Shown piece after piece: positions 10,900 through 23,442 of a stretch of 64,000 nt of DNA (within the stretch, counting starts at the first letter, position 1; every line of letters begins with the position of its first letter). The stretch comes from Bryum argenteum. Its lineage: Eukaryota > Streptophyta > Bryopsida > Bryales > Bryaceae. The translations under genes and the position numbers were made by a program. Location: the NCBI GenBank assembly GCA_037043015.1, contig CM073330.1, positions 11,674,512-11,738,511 of the forward strand. Direction: 5' to 3'. The notes under the pieces are model-generated. The model was given only the letters and a program-made list of their open reading frames with translations. It was not told the origin of the DNA and made no database searches.

Positions 10900-13800
10900 A
10901 TTATCATGAAAGTGACTAAAAATATGTGACTTGGGCCATATAAGGTCAAAGCCAGTGATGGTACTATGTTTTTGGACTACAATCCTAAAACAAAGATGAT
11001 ATCACAAAATACATCAAAATTATTACTAGTGATACAAATTTTGGTAGGACAAGTTAGCACTTAAATTATCGCCAATTGATTAGAATTTTCTTCTTTTATG
11101 AAACAAAGCTCAAAACCATCATTCTCAATTTATCAAATTTGCAAAATGTGCCTCCACTTTCAATTAACACCCATAACATTACTAAAGAAAGTAAATACCA
11201 ACTAACTAAGAATCTCTTTGCACCTTACTAATCCCCACAATGAGACGTGGCACTTGATTATCTACCCCCAAACTCTTCTTTCAAATGGGATAACTTGGCA
11301 TTACATGACCCACTACATACATAAAAGAGATTAAAAAAAAAAAAAAAAAAAAGTAAGAGCAATGAGAGGGGAATTGGGATAATTGACCAAAAAAAGTTGG
11401 GGTGTCTATGTACAAGTATCAAATCCATGGAGATCATTTGATAGGGAACATGAAAGCAGTCAGTGTCGTCTCCCCTCCCCCTCATAAGTTAGAAACCCAA
11501 AAGCCCCCTCAAGCCCCTTTCAATCCAATTGATCATAGCCTGATTGATTTACATGTACCAAACCAAATATTTGAGGAAAGGTACATGGCTAAGGTTGCCC
11601 AATTTCTTGGTGGGCCATCACCCATTCCTTTCAATCACAGTGCACCATGTTCCTTAATTAATTATAAAAGCATGCCCACTTCCCCTTTCCAATATTATCC
11701 AAAATAATAGAATAACATGAAACACTTAAATCACACAAATATCATATATGACCTACCAACACGAGATCAACACTAATTACAACTTGGTTTAGGGTAGTGA
11801 TGGATGAAAAATTGGAGACGATGGATGGATGGATGAGAACGATCATTTTCTGACCTGGCAGGCGGGAAAGCACGAATGCACCCATCGTCCGTGTCTGACA
11901 ACGGATCGGCAGTCATGATCATTCATCCAAACGGAAGGGATCGTACGACGAGTTTCATTCATTCATCCAAACGTGGTCTTCGCCCCCTCTTTAATGACGG
12001 CTTTGGAGTCTCCTCTTGGGGTGGTGCAGTGTCTCGGCGCTGTCCGTTTGTTTGCGAGGCGATTGTCGTTCTAAATGATTCTTGATTGATTGACCTCCCT
12101 GATTATTGTACAACAATCGGTATTGCATTTAAGACGTCGATGCCTCCATGCGACCGGCGGATCACTTTGGCTTCGCGTGGACTTCGATGGTTTTAAATCG
12201 AACGCAGTTGGATCGATCGAGACGGGCTTACAAATAAATACCGTATGCCGGATAAGCTTTGTATTCCTTACATTGTAGTTATTGTAGTTACTTTCGCAAG
12301 AAATTTTTGAATCGATTCTCAGTTTGAAGAGTGGATGATTTGAAACTTCGGCAGTCCTTAGTACTTCTTTCACATGTGATGCGTGTACGTGCGTAGCTTC
12401 AATGTACACAGGACGAGGAATTTTGTATGGAGGAATTTCGATATTGCGTAAGTGGATAAGTATCATGAATCGTATTCAAGATATGTTGTTTTGGTAGCTG
12501 CAGACATGTATGTGCATCATGGCTAATCTAGTCCAAGAAGTTCTCTGGAAGGGGGAGGATGGCTCCTACTACGAGTACTTTCTTCATGAAGTTACAGATA
12601 ATTTGGCTTCATATAGTTTACTCGTATGAGTGTATCTTTTACTGTGCTGGATACTGAGAACTTGTTTCAATGAGGTGCATACAGTTGGTCGTGTCTTTGT
12701 TGACTCCTGTAACGTGATGTTGAGAAGATTAGGAATATCTGACGTTTGGATTGTAGTTTTGAAGATGAATGTATTGAACTGTTCAGGTACGAAGGCGAGG
12801 GACCGACATCACATTACGTTTCGAGGTTGCGCGAGGGACAATCTTGTACGTGGCTGCAAGCGGAGTTTTATTCGGAGTATCTGGTATAGTTCAGGACTCA
12901 GACAGGATACGTGCAACTAAACGAACATGATGTAATATGGATGTGACTGTCAATTCAATGTGCCCGACAATCTGCATAGAAACACAGGAAAATCGAATCA
13001 TCAGGAACTGCAATACAGTTTTTACGATAACATGTATTTTGCTGCTGTGAGGACACCGCTGTTTTTTTGTTGTTTCGGTTTATTTCAACTTCATAACATG
13101 ATTCTCCAGATCAAAGTTGACGTCTGCATCAACTTCCTCTATGATTTTCAATACAAGGATTAGATCTATTGGCCCGAGTTGGTTGCGTGTTTTGGTTCAG
13201 ATTGTGTCACAATGATCAGGAAGCTCTCGATCGTGACTCGTTGTTGTTGATAATCAAGTTCATGTGGAACACCTTTGAACCTGAACTGGGAGCTCGCAAG
13301 CCTGATATGGCAAAATTAAACAGGTTCATGTGTCACACCATTCTGTGATTAGACATAGGTGTCACCTTCTAAGTCTATTACAGTGTCCTTGCCTGACATG
13401 ACAAGCACCACATATTTATAATGTTGTTATGAATTGAAGGACGTATTAAGGAGTTCAATATCTGCCTGATTCTCCTGAAGGCATCACCAACGTATACTTG
13501 TGCTCAGGTTTGTCAGGTATTCTGGAGCGTCAGTGGAATTACGTTGTGCGAGAATTTCAGGTATGAATATATCGTACCGTATTACATGTGGATTGCCCGT
13601 GTCAAATTTTAGTCGTCATCTCAAAGAGGTTTTCCCAGCACGTATGGTAATGTCCGGACTTCGGATCCAGTTCTTTTGATGTTGCGTTTGCACGTTTTCT
13701 GTAAAACGGTGAACAATGTGAATTTTCGTATAAACTGCTCTGAACAAGAGTAGTGTGATCTGATTCAAGAAGCAATAACGCGAGAAGATCAATAATGCCT

Positions 13801-15036
13801 TACGAACTGTACTGAGATCACGCGGGTCTAATACATGATTATGGATCCTTTTTAATGAAATCTAAGTAGGAGCACGATGTTAAATATGTGAGCGCTCGTC
13901 TCATAAGGCATAATCAGCACAAGAGTTCGTCATTGAGAAGAAGCGGTAACAGGAACCGCAGGGGGTTTGGAACGTCCCCGGCAAATCTAATTCATGGTCA
14001 ATCGTATATGCACAGAGCATGCGAAACAAAAAAATTGCGAAGAAGATGATTCTCAGAGAATGAACGTGGAGAGAAGTGCAGAGCGGGCTCAAGGAATATG
14101 CACGTGAGTCCCACGTGAGTAGTTGAGTGCACTGTCTAATGCCATCATCAACTTACAGCTTTACTTTGCAAGCAGATGAGCAGATCGCTCGACTGGCCAG
14201 TTGGCGGGCCAGAGAACGAATGATGCCCAAACTGAGTCATCACTTCGTGCAACTCTGTACGCATTAACACAAGGTTCATCACTACTCAAATATTTCATTG
14301 GATAGTTTCATTGTTCTCACTGGCTTCACTGACCTTTTTCTACTACCAAGCTTTCTGCACGACCAATGAATTGGTCAATGTTAGGGTTCCCTGTTCGTTT
14401 ATATGCTCTGAGCTGCCTGCATGCTTGGCTGGCTTTGAGTCCACCTCTAGTGTTTTCTTCCGTTTGGTTTTTATTTCTGGAAGCAACCAGAGCATGATAA
14501 GAGACCTACCTCAGCAACTGGCGCCACGTTGCTAAAGCTTGAGTGCTGGAGTCGTAGGGCTGCTGAGCACGTATGAACCATTTATTCCTTTCATAATGAA
14601 CCTCAGCTAGCAGAAGGGGTTCACTTGATGCTCAATGATTAGATTCATGGATTATGCTTCCTGATGAGTCGTAATCTACTCATATACTTCTGCAATTTAG
14701 TATTCGTAGCTACGGATAGTATAGCAAATGCACAGAGGAGTTCATTCGAAATAAAGTGTGCGGACAGAAAGCGCAGACTCAGGTAGCTAAGATTTTTCAA
14801 GGCATCGGTTTGCAGCACAATCAAAGTGGACCTGACAAGGATTCCTTCACCTGTTTATGACTTCTTATTTTCTCAAACAAATTAATACGCTTGGTTCAAA
14901 TTTTGTTGTTTGATATTCGGTTCGGGTTTCTGAAATCGGACAGGATTGCGACAGCCAGTTTTATTGGGTTGGAGAATACCTGCTTGTGCCATTGCTGCTG
15001 GAACTTTGAGCCCTGTCTTCATACCAACCGTAACAA
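10900..15036. other. Gene-free or unrecognised stretch before ALIS
   Basis: From about 11.8 kb the composition becomes more balanced, as in transcribed DNA, but no known protein appears on either strand. A poly(A) run lies near 11333-11352. A 36-codon frame at 12519-12629 (plus, starting MANLVQEVLWKG) has protein-like composition but no known match. The 131-codon minus frame at 12071-12466 looks random. This could be UTR or a non-coding transcript; I cannot tell. Confidence 0.4.
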
Positions 15037-15039
15037 ATT

Positions 15040-16209
15040 TTACAAATATGTCGGCTCTGCTGTCGAATGAGAAGTGGCGTTGGCGATGGCCGCACTTTTT
15101 CTAACCCATGAGAGGTACGATCTGGCACCAAGAGGACGCGGATCCTTCCAATGAACAAACGCGAAGATCAATCCCAGCAGAATGGAGACGTATCCTACGA
15201 CCAGATAGGAGAACCCTAGAAAGTCATTGCGGCCTCCGATCCAGCTTGTCGTGGACAGGACAAGCTTCTTGCTGCCACGAAACCCATAGGTGTTGTACAG
15301 GTTGTTGATGTTCACCGTGAGCTGGGTCCCGGCATCCAGGTCGGTCTCGATGCGCCCATATAGCTTCCGGAACGTTGGAAAGGCGGCAATGTTCATCCAT
15401 ACCATGAGATTCTCGTTCATGCTTAAGGGCTGGCTGTTGTTGAGCCACCCGCCGCCGATCTGCGAGGCATTCGCCACTGTGGTGCGGTTGTTGTTGGCGA
15501 AGTTGGAGGGGAACACCGTGTTGTTGAAGCGCTCCTGACGATCGGTTTCCCAGGCGATCGCCGTTTGGTTTACATACAGCGTCCCAGGCTCACTATAAAA
15601 TGCGTTCGTGGAGAAATCAAAGGTATCGTTAAAGAGCGTCCACGCCACCATGCCGCAAGGACATATTACTTTGCCGTTCACTTTATCTTGGGGTTTGCAA
15701 GTGTCGAGGTCGGAGTCAGCCGGCCGCTGCCCCTGAAGCTGCTGCTCACTCACGCTCGATACGTAGCGGCGGTGATTCTGGTAATAGTTGCTCAGTTCGT
15801 AGTAGACGTAGATCGGCTGCTTCATGTGCTTGGAGACGGGGTCCAAGGCAACGGTGCAATTTTTCCGCTTATTGTAGTCCTGCATGAAAGCGGACTTCGC
15901 CTCGTCGGTGTCCAATGGGTTCGTAGGTGTGGCATATTTCATGATGCAAAACTTGTCGTACCGAAACACGAGCTCCACGACCGACCAGGATGCTTTCAAT
16001 GTGAAAATGCCTACGGGCACACAGATGGCGCCAATAGAGAAGAAAACCAGGATGATGCCTCGGGGCGTCAGCAAGGGCTTACACGAGCCCAGCTCTTGCT
16101 GCGAGAATTTCGTGTACTTAGGTCTCCTCGAGTCGCGGCTTTGTCTCTGCTGCGCCTCCTCCTCCTTCTGCAACCGTCGCAGAAAATCACCACCCCCTCC
16201 AGTGGCCAT
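15040..16209 (-). CDS. ALIS: ALA-interacting subunit (CDC50/LEM3 family), beta subunit of P4-ATPase flippases
   Basis: This intronless 389-residue protein reads from the ATG at 16209 (MATGGGGDF). The longer open frame upstream begins at a non-ATG codon. A hydrophilic basic N-terminus is followed by membrane segment 1 (residues ~51-71), a large ectodomain, and membrane segment 2 (~331-354). The ectodomain carries the family's PCGMVAWTLFNDT motif with paired cysteines and several N-glycosylation sites (NDT, NQT, NNT, NAS, NNS). The tail keeps the typical LGARSYLSW block. Family knowledge: these proteins pair with aminophospholipid ATPases, are needed for their exit from the ER, and support lipid flipping at Golgi and plasma membrane. 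Length is slightly above the ~350 residues usual for plant members, mostly from both termini. Confidence 0.95.
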   Translation of the reverse strand: MATGGGGDFLRRLQKEEEAQQRQSRDSRRPKYTKFSQQELGSCKPLLTPRGIILVFFSIGAICVPVGIFTLKASWSVVELVFRYDKFCIMKYATPTNPLDTDEAKSAFMQDYNKRKNCTVALDPVSKHMKQPIYVYYELSNYYQNHRRYVSSVSEQQLQGQRPADSDLDTCKPQDKVNGKVICPCGMVAWTLFNDTFDFSTNAFYSEPGTLYVNQTAIAWETDRQERFNNTVFPSNFANNNRTTVANASQIGGGWLNNSQPLSMNENLMVWMNIAAFPTFRKLYGRIETDLDAGTQLTVNINNLYNTYGFRGSKKLVLSTTSWIGGRNDFLGFSYLVVGYVSILLGLIFAFVHWKDPRPLGARSYLSWVRKSAAIANATSHSTAEPTYL

Positions 16210-16595
16210 GGAGGTGGCTGCCAATCAACTACATCGACTCAACCAATTTCCAAGAAACCCTAATTTATGCGCGTACACACACATCAACATCGCCACAAAT
16301 TTGAACATCATCTATTTGAGACAATGAAACATAGGTGGACCTCACTCGCTGAAGTGATCAGAGGGAGACGAAAGTGGAACCCGCAGTTCGGCAGGTGCAA
16401 AGACGACTTCAGGCGATAAAATTTCATATCTTTGCACTGGTTACAGTGTGGATATACAGAAGAAGGCACGAGTAATGCTAAACCTAACATAGGCCTTGCA
16501 GGTCACATACACAACACTCCTTCGTACACAGTCTGCACATGTACATGCACTCTGATTGAAACCCTGATAAGTTGGTTAGGGGTTGCTTTAGTAAG

Positions 16596-17285
16596 TTACA
16601 GCTTCGCCAGGGGTTCTGCGAAGCGATCCCTGAGCTTAAAGTCCGGGTACATAGCCAGTCGCATACTCAAGTAAAAGTTCCTGTCCCAATTTCTATTCAC
16701 CAGCTGAGTGGCATCAGCCATAGCCGCAGCGAGTGTGGCTGCAGGAGTGGGATGAGCGGCATCAAGAACTCCAAGTTCGAGGGCTGTCTGAGGAGGAAGC
16801 TTGGAGGCTCGCAAGACGACCTCCTTGAACGCTCGCGCGTTTAATTTGTACCGAATGAGGGTCATGAGATTGGGGGGAATCAGAATGCGGACGTCCATCT
16901 CGCTCATGTAAAGTAATCCACGATCGAGGTACATGTGACGGTGGTCGTGAGCCAAGGCGAGGATGAACCCGCCAGCTGCCACGTGCCCGCAAATGGCAGC
17001 GATAGTGGGCATGTTCAACCGCATGAAGCTGTCCACAAGGATGTTATAAGCTTCCGACTGTGGCTGCGACCGCGTGCTGGGATCTTTCGCCACCCATGCT
17101 AGGTCCAATCCATTAGAGAAGAATTTGCCGTCATTGGTTGTAATCAAAGCCTTGGCATCGGAGTTCTTGACGATGGCCAGCTTTTCTATGATTTCGTTGC
17201 AGAAGGCGGGGTTGAATCGGTGCTCATCCAGCTCGCCGGTGAAGCGCAGGACGTATACATCGCCCATTCTTTCTAAGCTACACAT
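16596..17285 (-). CDS. ECI: Delta3,delta2-enoyl-CoA isomerase (crotonase fold), peroxisomal
   Basis: The protein is 229 residues, intronless, starting MCSLERMGDVYVLRF, the usual start of plant ECI/IBR10-type enzymes. The oxyanion-hole region reads ICGHVAAGGFILALAHDH and the segment with the expected catalytic glutamate is YMSEMDVRI. The last three residues are AKL, a PTS1-type peroxisomal import signal. Family role: shifts cis/trans-3 double bonds to trans-2 so unsaturated fatty acids can enter beta-oxidation; relatives act in indole-3-butyrate conversion. It lies ~390 bp upstream of ALIS on the same strand, with no sign of cotranscription. Assignment between ECI and IBR10 subtypes is not possible by eye. 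Confidence 0.92.
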   Translation of the reverse strand: MCSLERMGDVYVLRFTGELDEHRFNPAFCNEIIEKLAIVKNSDAKALITTNDGKFFSNGLDLAWVAKDPSTRSQPQSEAYNILVDSFMRLNMPTIAAICGHVAAGGFILALAHDHRHMYLDRGLLYMSEMDVRILIPPNLMTLIRYKLNARAFKEVVLRASKLPPQTALELGVLDAAHPTPAATLAAAMADATQLVNRNWDRNFYLSMRLAMYPDFKLRDRFAEPLAKL

Positions 17286-19082
17286 GGTGACGTCGTTCTT
17301 GCTTCACTGCTCATCCAGGGTAGAATCCAAACAGCAGTCAGCTCATCTCGGGATCGGGACTGGCCGCCCTGATCAAACTACTCCAAGAGCACTACAGACA
17401 GGTGAAACACGAATTTCATTATGATCAATATAAGATCGGTGTTGCCCCTAAATAAGGTAAAGCATCCGGTACTCACCAGTGACCCAGAAGCACAAGTTAC
17501 TAGAAAATGTATTGCACTTATGATAAATCCAGTACACGCCGTATTTGTAGACAAAATCACGAAGTAGTGAAGATTGGATCAACACGAATGAAGATTTGGG
17601 CATGACTTATTTGTAGCGCGTACGGTAACAATTTAGCGGTGCTCCTAGGGTTGGATATAACACCATCTGAAAAATGACACCTTAATCATTTTATGCTTGA
17701 CTTCACATATCTTAACTTCTATATGTGAAATTCTTAACCTTTCTCATTGCCACAGAAATTGCTTACACTGGCGTACACGGGGTTCTTACTGCGATGGCAT
17801 GCAGAAGGTGGTGTCGACCAACCAGCTTTCCAAGTTCTGACAGTCAAACAATTATTTTAAGGCAAGATCGCGGATGTTGGATGGTTTGACCAATGCTGCC
17901 CAGTTTATACCAGGTTCAACGTTGCAGTGGGTATTTCGCGTGGTCAGGGCAGGATATCATTGACTATTGTCAGCCAGTCCTGCGGGATTGATTGTATCGA
18001 CGATGAAGGGTTTTCTGTAGCATTATTGAACGAACCTATTATTCAGTAAATGAAGGCAGCTGTGAATGCGCCCGGCTCCGGAAGTCACTACAAGGTAATA
18101 AGGAATACTTGTAAGCTGTTGAAAAGAAGAATCTTCGGTGGTGGTTCGTTTTTCTGGTTGCAATGTAGTCACAAAATACCGCTTCAAATTCGGATGCATC
18201 ACCAAACAAGTTTGGCAGAAGGCAAACTACTCAAAAAGCTATTGCAAGGTATGTTTCTTGTTCATGGCAGCTGGCTCCAGTGAACTCCCGACGCGGAGCT
18301 GGATGCTCCAAACCGGACTGGACCCGAACTTTGCGTGTGACCAGGCTCGCATGCAAAGTCCCTTCCGGACAGCAAACACATTCACAAAATTCAGAAGGTA
18401 TGACCAGTTTGCTCTTGCAGAATCGAGAATTTTCTCATGATTATTTCTTGTATTGCTCTTCACACGGCTCTAGGCAATGAGTTCTATGGTTTGGTACAAC
18501 GGACTTAACGTAATGACGCTATTTTTCTCAGCTTCACGTTACAAATAACTTCTCTTTTACATCTTCCGAATCCTGCCATATTATCCAGTCGTTGATGTTC
18601 TTGTGGTGAACTCTGACTGCAGATAAGTGAACAGGTTTGGTCATCTGCTGGGGAGAATGTATGACGAGAATGTCGACATTGCTCTGATGGTTGTCGTTTC
18701 AGCCTAGACTTGCTCAACCATTAAATAGCTCCGGCAGGGTGTAAGAAGTTTTAACTTGTCTTTGTAGAGGCTTGACTCTTGTGTCAAAGAAGATCGTCGT
18801 CCATGGCCATTTTGTTGCCGGATCCAGGAGATTTGCAGCTTGGCCTTAGATTTTATACCTGCAAAGCGAAAAGCGTAGGCTCTAAATTGCTCGACAGTCA
18901 TGGAATATTATCCTTGTATCAAACTTTGGCGTTCATCCACGGAGAGCTTTAGCTGGACACACCTTTCTGGAGAAGAGCGCGCAAGTAAAACGTGACGAAA
19001 CTGGTTCCCCAACGTTCAAGATGTGGTGCAGAGTGTGTTGATGACGAGCCGCAAACTGTTAGGAAGCCACATGTGTTGACCA
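17286..19082. other. Intergenic between isomerase 5' end and pectinesterase 3' end
   Basis: About 1.8 kb with no recognised gene. It should contain the isomerase promoter (adjacent to 17285) and the pectinesterase 3' UTR (below 19083). Small frames such as 18138-18440 (plus) and 18704-18901 (minus) show no family features. Confidence 0.5.
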
Positions 19083-20983
19083 TCAGATTACAGGTAAGTA
19101 TGGAATGGAAGTCTGAGGTAGCCATGAATCAGCTTGTAGCAGCTGTTGAGCAGAGAAGCTTTGCACTTGCGGTAAAGACAGCTGGGTGGACCAAGGAGTT
19201 CGCTGGGTCATGTTAATTTCAGCTCCGTCAGGGCCATAGCTGCCATACTCAGCGTCTAGGAGAGTGTCGAGAGCAAAATCGCCATTCCATGGCATCCACC
19301 CTTCTGGCTGAAGAGTGAGGAAGAAGTTCGTGAAGATGAAGACAGTTCGCGAGTAGGTTTTCCATGGCCGGCCCAAGTAAACATGGTGCAGTCCAGGATC
19401 AGCTTGTTGCATGGCATTATACTCTGGAGTGCCGTCCACAGAGCAATTCTGGAAGACCAGAGCTGTGTCCTGACCTGGGTCAATCCTGCCCTGCAGGTAC
19501 CAAGCACACAACAGATGGCATCATTCATTCTATGACATGAATTGCACAAAATCCAGCAATCAGGTTTAAGCACTTACTTGGGCTGTCAGGGTGCTGGTAG
19601 TAGACCTGCCCACACGACCTTCCCGCGGCCGCACAAGGATATGGCACGTTTGAAAGACGGCGGCCGAATTGCCAAAAATGAAATCCACAGTGCCAGCGAT
19701 GGTGCAGTCTTTGTAAAACTGCCGCAGCGAATGGGTAAACAAGGAGTCTTGGTTGCCGAGGATGGAGCACTCCTGGAATGCCGATCGGTCGCTTTCCACT
19801 CTCAGTGCCACCGCTTGATGCTGCTCTGGGCCTGCCGTATTTTCAAAGGTGATTCCTCGCGCAATAAAGCCAGCTCCAGTCACAGCTGCACCAGAATTCC
19901 AATCATCAGCCACCTCAAAATCGACAAGACATGAACAAGCAGAATGAATTTTCCTTACCAACAGTGGCTGATAACCAGGTGGTCATTCCAGGCATTTGAA
20001 CGTGCAAGTTTCCTGTTATGACGGTCACGTTGCTGCCATCTCCGAGAAATACGAGGTTGGTCTTCTCTTTTGGAATGCGCACAATCTCGTGGTATACCCC
20101 TGCTTTGATGTAGATTACATACCTAAAGCAACAGCGATGTTAATATCCTCCTATAGTAGCACAATTCAAATCATGTCAAATCAACCTACTTTGTTGGGCT
20201 CCAAGAAGGCGCTTGATTGACAGCAGCTTGGATACTCGAATCCGTCGTCACCGTCACGTTCGGCGTTAGCTGACCATGGGAAGATGCTCGATTGACTTCC
20301 TCCATCCAATTCTTCGTGTACGAGGTTCTGTTGGTAATGTGGATGAGTTGCTCCTCTCTGCTTTCCGGTGGTGGTCTCCACAACTTGGCATCAGAACCGT
20401 AATCCAGAGTAGCATCCACAAGGGCCAAGGAGTTGCTGATGAGTTCCACCGTGACATTGCCCCGATCGATCATCTCTTGGACGAAATTAAGCGTTCCTCG
20501 GAATGGCTTGAGGTCATAGAAGCAGTCGAAGCTCTGGGTCACAGCACCACTCAACCAAGCTCGAATGTCCTCGTACTTCGTTGGCGCCAGAGCTGCGTGC
20601 GACATTTCCACGTAGTAAGCAGCCAGGTCCAGAATCTCGGTGCATCTAGTGGACGCGGCGGTGAGATTCTCGTTGTTGCCGGATTCCACGAGCGTGGCCA
20701 GGATTCGGGCGTCACCCAAGCTCGCCTGGGATTGTTCCATTGCCCTGGCGGTCAAAACCTCCACCAAATCCTGCGGGGACGACGCGCTCTGCGAGCGCTC
20801 GTCGAACAGCAAGGCGTCCAGACATGAGCTTGGGTACCTGGTGGCGGAACATACCAGCTGAATGGAGTCACCTGGAGCTTGCCTCATCGGTCGTATCGAG
20901 AATCCAAATTGTGACGAATTCGCGACGAGGAACATCGTGAGCAACGAGACGGAGAGGATCACGAGGGCAGCCGCTCTCGCCAT
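19083..20983 (-). CDS. Type-I pectinesterase (PMEI pro-region plus pectin methylesterase domain), four exons
   Basis: Exons are 20983-20190, 20122-19959, 19885-19578 and 19490-19083; all introns are GT..AG and the join is in frame (557 aa). I start at the ATG of MARAAALVILSV, a signal-peptide/anchor-like segment; an in-frame ATG at 21100 would add 39 residues. The PMEI-like domain has its four cysteines at C45, C54, C114 and C154. The esterase domain (from ~residue 248) keeps Q343, Q365 and D366 (GNQDSLF), D387 (TVDFIFGNSA), R463 and W465 (YLGRPWKTYSR). Role: de-esterifies homogalacturonan in the wall; the pro-domain inhibits it before secretion. The usual dibasic RRLL-type processing site before the catalytic domain is not evident, and the C-terminal region after GWMPWNGDFAL is divergent. 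Confidence 0.92.
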
Positions 20984-21199
20984 GGAGCTTGCACCGGCTT
21001 GCAATGAGCGGAGTCTGTGTTTCAGGCCCCTGGATGGGGAAGATTGCGAATTCAGGTCTATCGATCTGCAATCAATTGCTTTGGAGAATCCCCTTCTCAT
21101 CCCCGATTTCCGCACCCTATATTCGATCTCAACGAAAACATCAAAACCGTGGTAGCTCACTGACCCTCGAGCTGCATCCAGATTCCACCTGGCGCGCAC

Positions 21200-21587
21200 T
21201 CTCCTCTCACTTCGCGAGTGATTACAAGATAATTGATAACGTACTCATTCGCCACCACAACTATCAACATCGGAGCTCTACAGCTGTAACAGAGATCGCC
21301 CCTCTCCACTGATTATCCGTAAACTCCTTTCATAAAAAGAATCTCAAGACAAACTCCGGTTAACTTCAGCTGTCCTTGTGGAGAGGGAGCCAAAACGAGC
21401 CATTTCTTATGAGCAAGCATGAATAAAGCGATAAAGTGGTCGCAAAGCATGCTCATGCTCCGTAATAGCAAGTTAATCCTCAAACGCCCGAGGTTATACG
21501 GTTATTTTTTGACACCCAAAAGCGTCTATACCTAAAGTGCAAAATAACCGCAATAAACCCAAAAGTTGTTATTTGTGTTGTTAGTTG
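21200..21587. promoter_or_regulatory. Upstream region of pectinesterase
   Basis: Non-coding region 5' of the pectinesterase, expected to hold its promoter; no specific element can be called. At 21473-21500 it has one end (TTAATCCTCAAACGCCC) resembling the ~370-bp TTAA MITE family, without a clear partner end. Confidence 0.3.
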
Positions 21588-21596
21588 TAATTGAAT
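21588..21596. repeat. 9-bp target-site duplication, left (TAATTGAAT)
   Basis: TAATTGAAT occurs directly before the left terminal repeat and again at 25387-25395 directly after the right one. A 9-bp duplication is the hallmark of Mutator-superfamily insertion. Confidence 0.85.
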
Positions 21597-21962
21597 GGGT
21601 AAGGTACCAAGCCAACGAGACCCTTACCCCCGTCCCTCCAACTTCATCCCCGCCCTTGCTTGACTTCATCCCCCCTTGCTTGAACTGCCGCGACTACCGC
21701 TACCCTGCCCGACAGCCGCAGGCTCTCCGCTCTCCGTCCGTCTCCTCTCCGGAGCAGCGCAGCGCTTTCGTCTCCTCTCCGGAGCCTGCCAACGCCACCC
21801 GCTCCACTGCGGCTGTGAGCACGTCAACTCCGGCGCTTCATCTTCAGCTGCTCAGTCTCGCAAAACCTAGATCGTTTATGCTCTTTTGGTATTTGTGCAG
21901 ATGGAGGTATTTGGCAATTCCTTTCGCAATAGTCGCTCTGGGATTCAAATCCTAAACCTGCT

Positions 21963-22890
21963 TTAACCCCTAAAAATCCAGGAAAGCCGATTCGGTTTTC
22001 TGAGATTTCGGGCAGCTCATTTTAAGCATTTAAACTGATATTTTTGCCTAAGATTTTTATTGGGTGCTCCACATACAGTAATGTGTATGTGGTAAAATTT
22101 TCAAAGTCAAATTTTAATTTTATAACCTTCATCTAGAAATTTTAGGTTTCAAGTCCAAATCGGGCAGTTTAAAATAATTTTTTTAATTTTTTTTTTTAGA
22201 AATATGTTCATTACCAAATTACTATTCAAATTCCAATGTGTCCGAAGTCAAAAAGTTTACCAATTTTACAAGGGCAGCCTCCAAAACTTTCAAAAACAAT
22301 CTTCACAATTTCTAGTAATTTTACAATTTTTCTTTCAAAAATTGCCAAAATTCGAGATTTTGGATTTTTCCAAGATTTTTTTCAAAATTCACATTATCAT
22401 AAATGCACCTTCTCACCGTCGAGATTTTTCTCAAACTAAATATATCATACGTGGTGCTTGTTTTACTATATGGTTGTTTTTAGACCTTCTTTCATAAAAT
22501 ATTTTACATTAAGGTCAAAAAGTGGAATTGGTCTCTAAAATTTTGCATGAGCATAACCAACTTGATTACCTACATGAAAAAAAATGAGGGAAAAATATTT
22601 GGAATAACAATCATCAAGTTGCCCTTGGCACCATTTAGACAATGCCTCTCACGCAGTGGCAAAAAAAGAGTGTTGGTCAAACTTTGATTGTTATGATCTC
22701 ACAAATGAAAAACATCCAACGGTTGAAATTTTGACCAGTCCTTTGTATACAAGTTAGGTACAAGATCTTACGGTTCAAAGTCTAAAACCAGAAAAAAAAG
22801 TTTCTCCATTTCCCCATCTCCCAACGAAGGTGAAAAATGGCAGTTTTTGGTTCTGGAGGTCGAGGAAACCCCTGGATTTTTAGGGGTTAA
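21963..22890. mobile_element. TTAA-flanked element (~930 bp family), copy nested in the MULE
   Basis: It begins TTAACCCCTAAAAATCCAGG and ends CCTGGATTTTTAGGGGTTAA, a 20-base perfect inverted terminus including the TTAA duplication. The interior is AT-rich and non-coding. It is colinear with 55368-56300, and its right end matches fragments at 30484, 37168 and 47006. Confidence 0.8.
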
Positions 22891-23442
22891 ATGTCCAAGC
22901 CACAACAAACTTGACCTCTTCGTGTTCGAGCGCCACTGCGCCGGTATCGCTCGCATCACTTTCGGTCGTGAACAACATTATAACTAGACATGCAACAACT
23001 GAATGTGTGCACCCATTGTGAATAGGGTATGATAGGGTATTATAACAATGTTAATGTGTGTACTGACTGTTGGTAAGGTAAGATAAGGTATTGTAGTTAA
23101 TATGATATTGTGCTTACACATGATATTTGTAGTTATAACTCATATAATTGATACTTCAAAATGCACATGCCTATTTTTCTTTTGGAATATATTGATATGC
23201 TTTACATTTTTCTTTATCTAGTGTCATGTTTTTATGCAAATTAAGGTATTGAAAAATGACATAAGTTTCGGCGGTTCAAAGTACCCCTCTACACCTGTTC
23301 TCCCGTTATGATCTCATTTGGCATGATGCTATCCGAACCGGGAAGGGGAGGTTTGTATCGTGCAAACAAACTCGCATCCCTACATCACAAATTGATGATA
23401 TTCTTTTGGGGGAACGATCACTTGAAGAAGGTGTAGAATGAC

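Noticed and set aside
12071..12466. 131-codon minus-strand frame
   Set aside because: Composition looks random, no splice partner, no recognisable family; kept only as part of the unresolved 11-15 kb stretch.
15565..16263. 232-codon plus-strand frame opposite ALIS
   Set aside because: Antisense shadow of a high-GC coding exon; no domain, and the minus-strand reading is a clear family member.
21566..21955. 129-codon frame in GC-rich sequence
   Set aside because: Lies in the left MULE terminal repeat; serine/proline-rich low complexity, with the mirrored frame at 25093-25347 in the right repeat.
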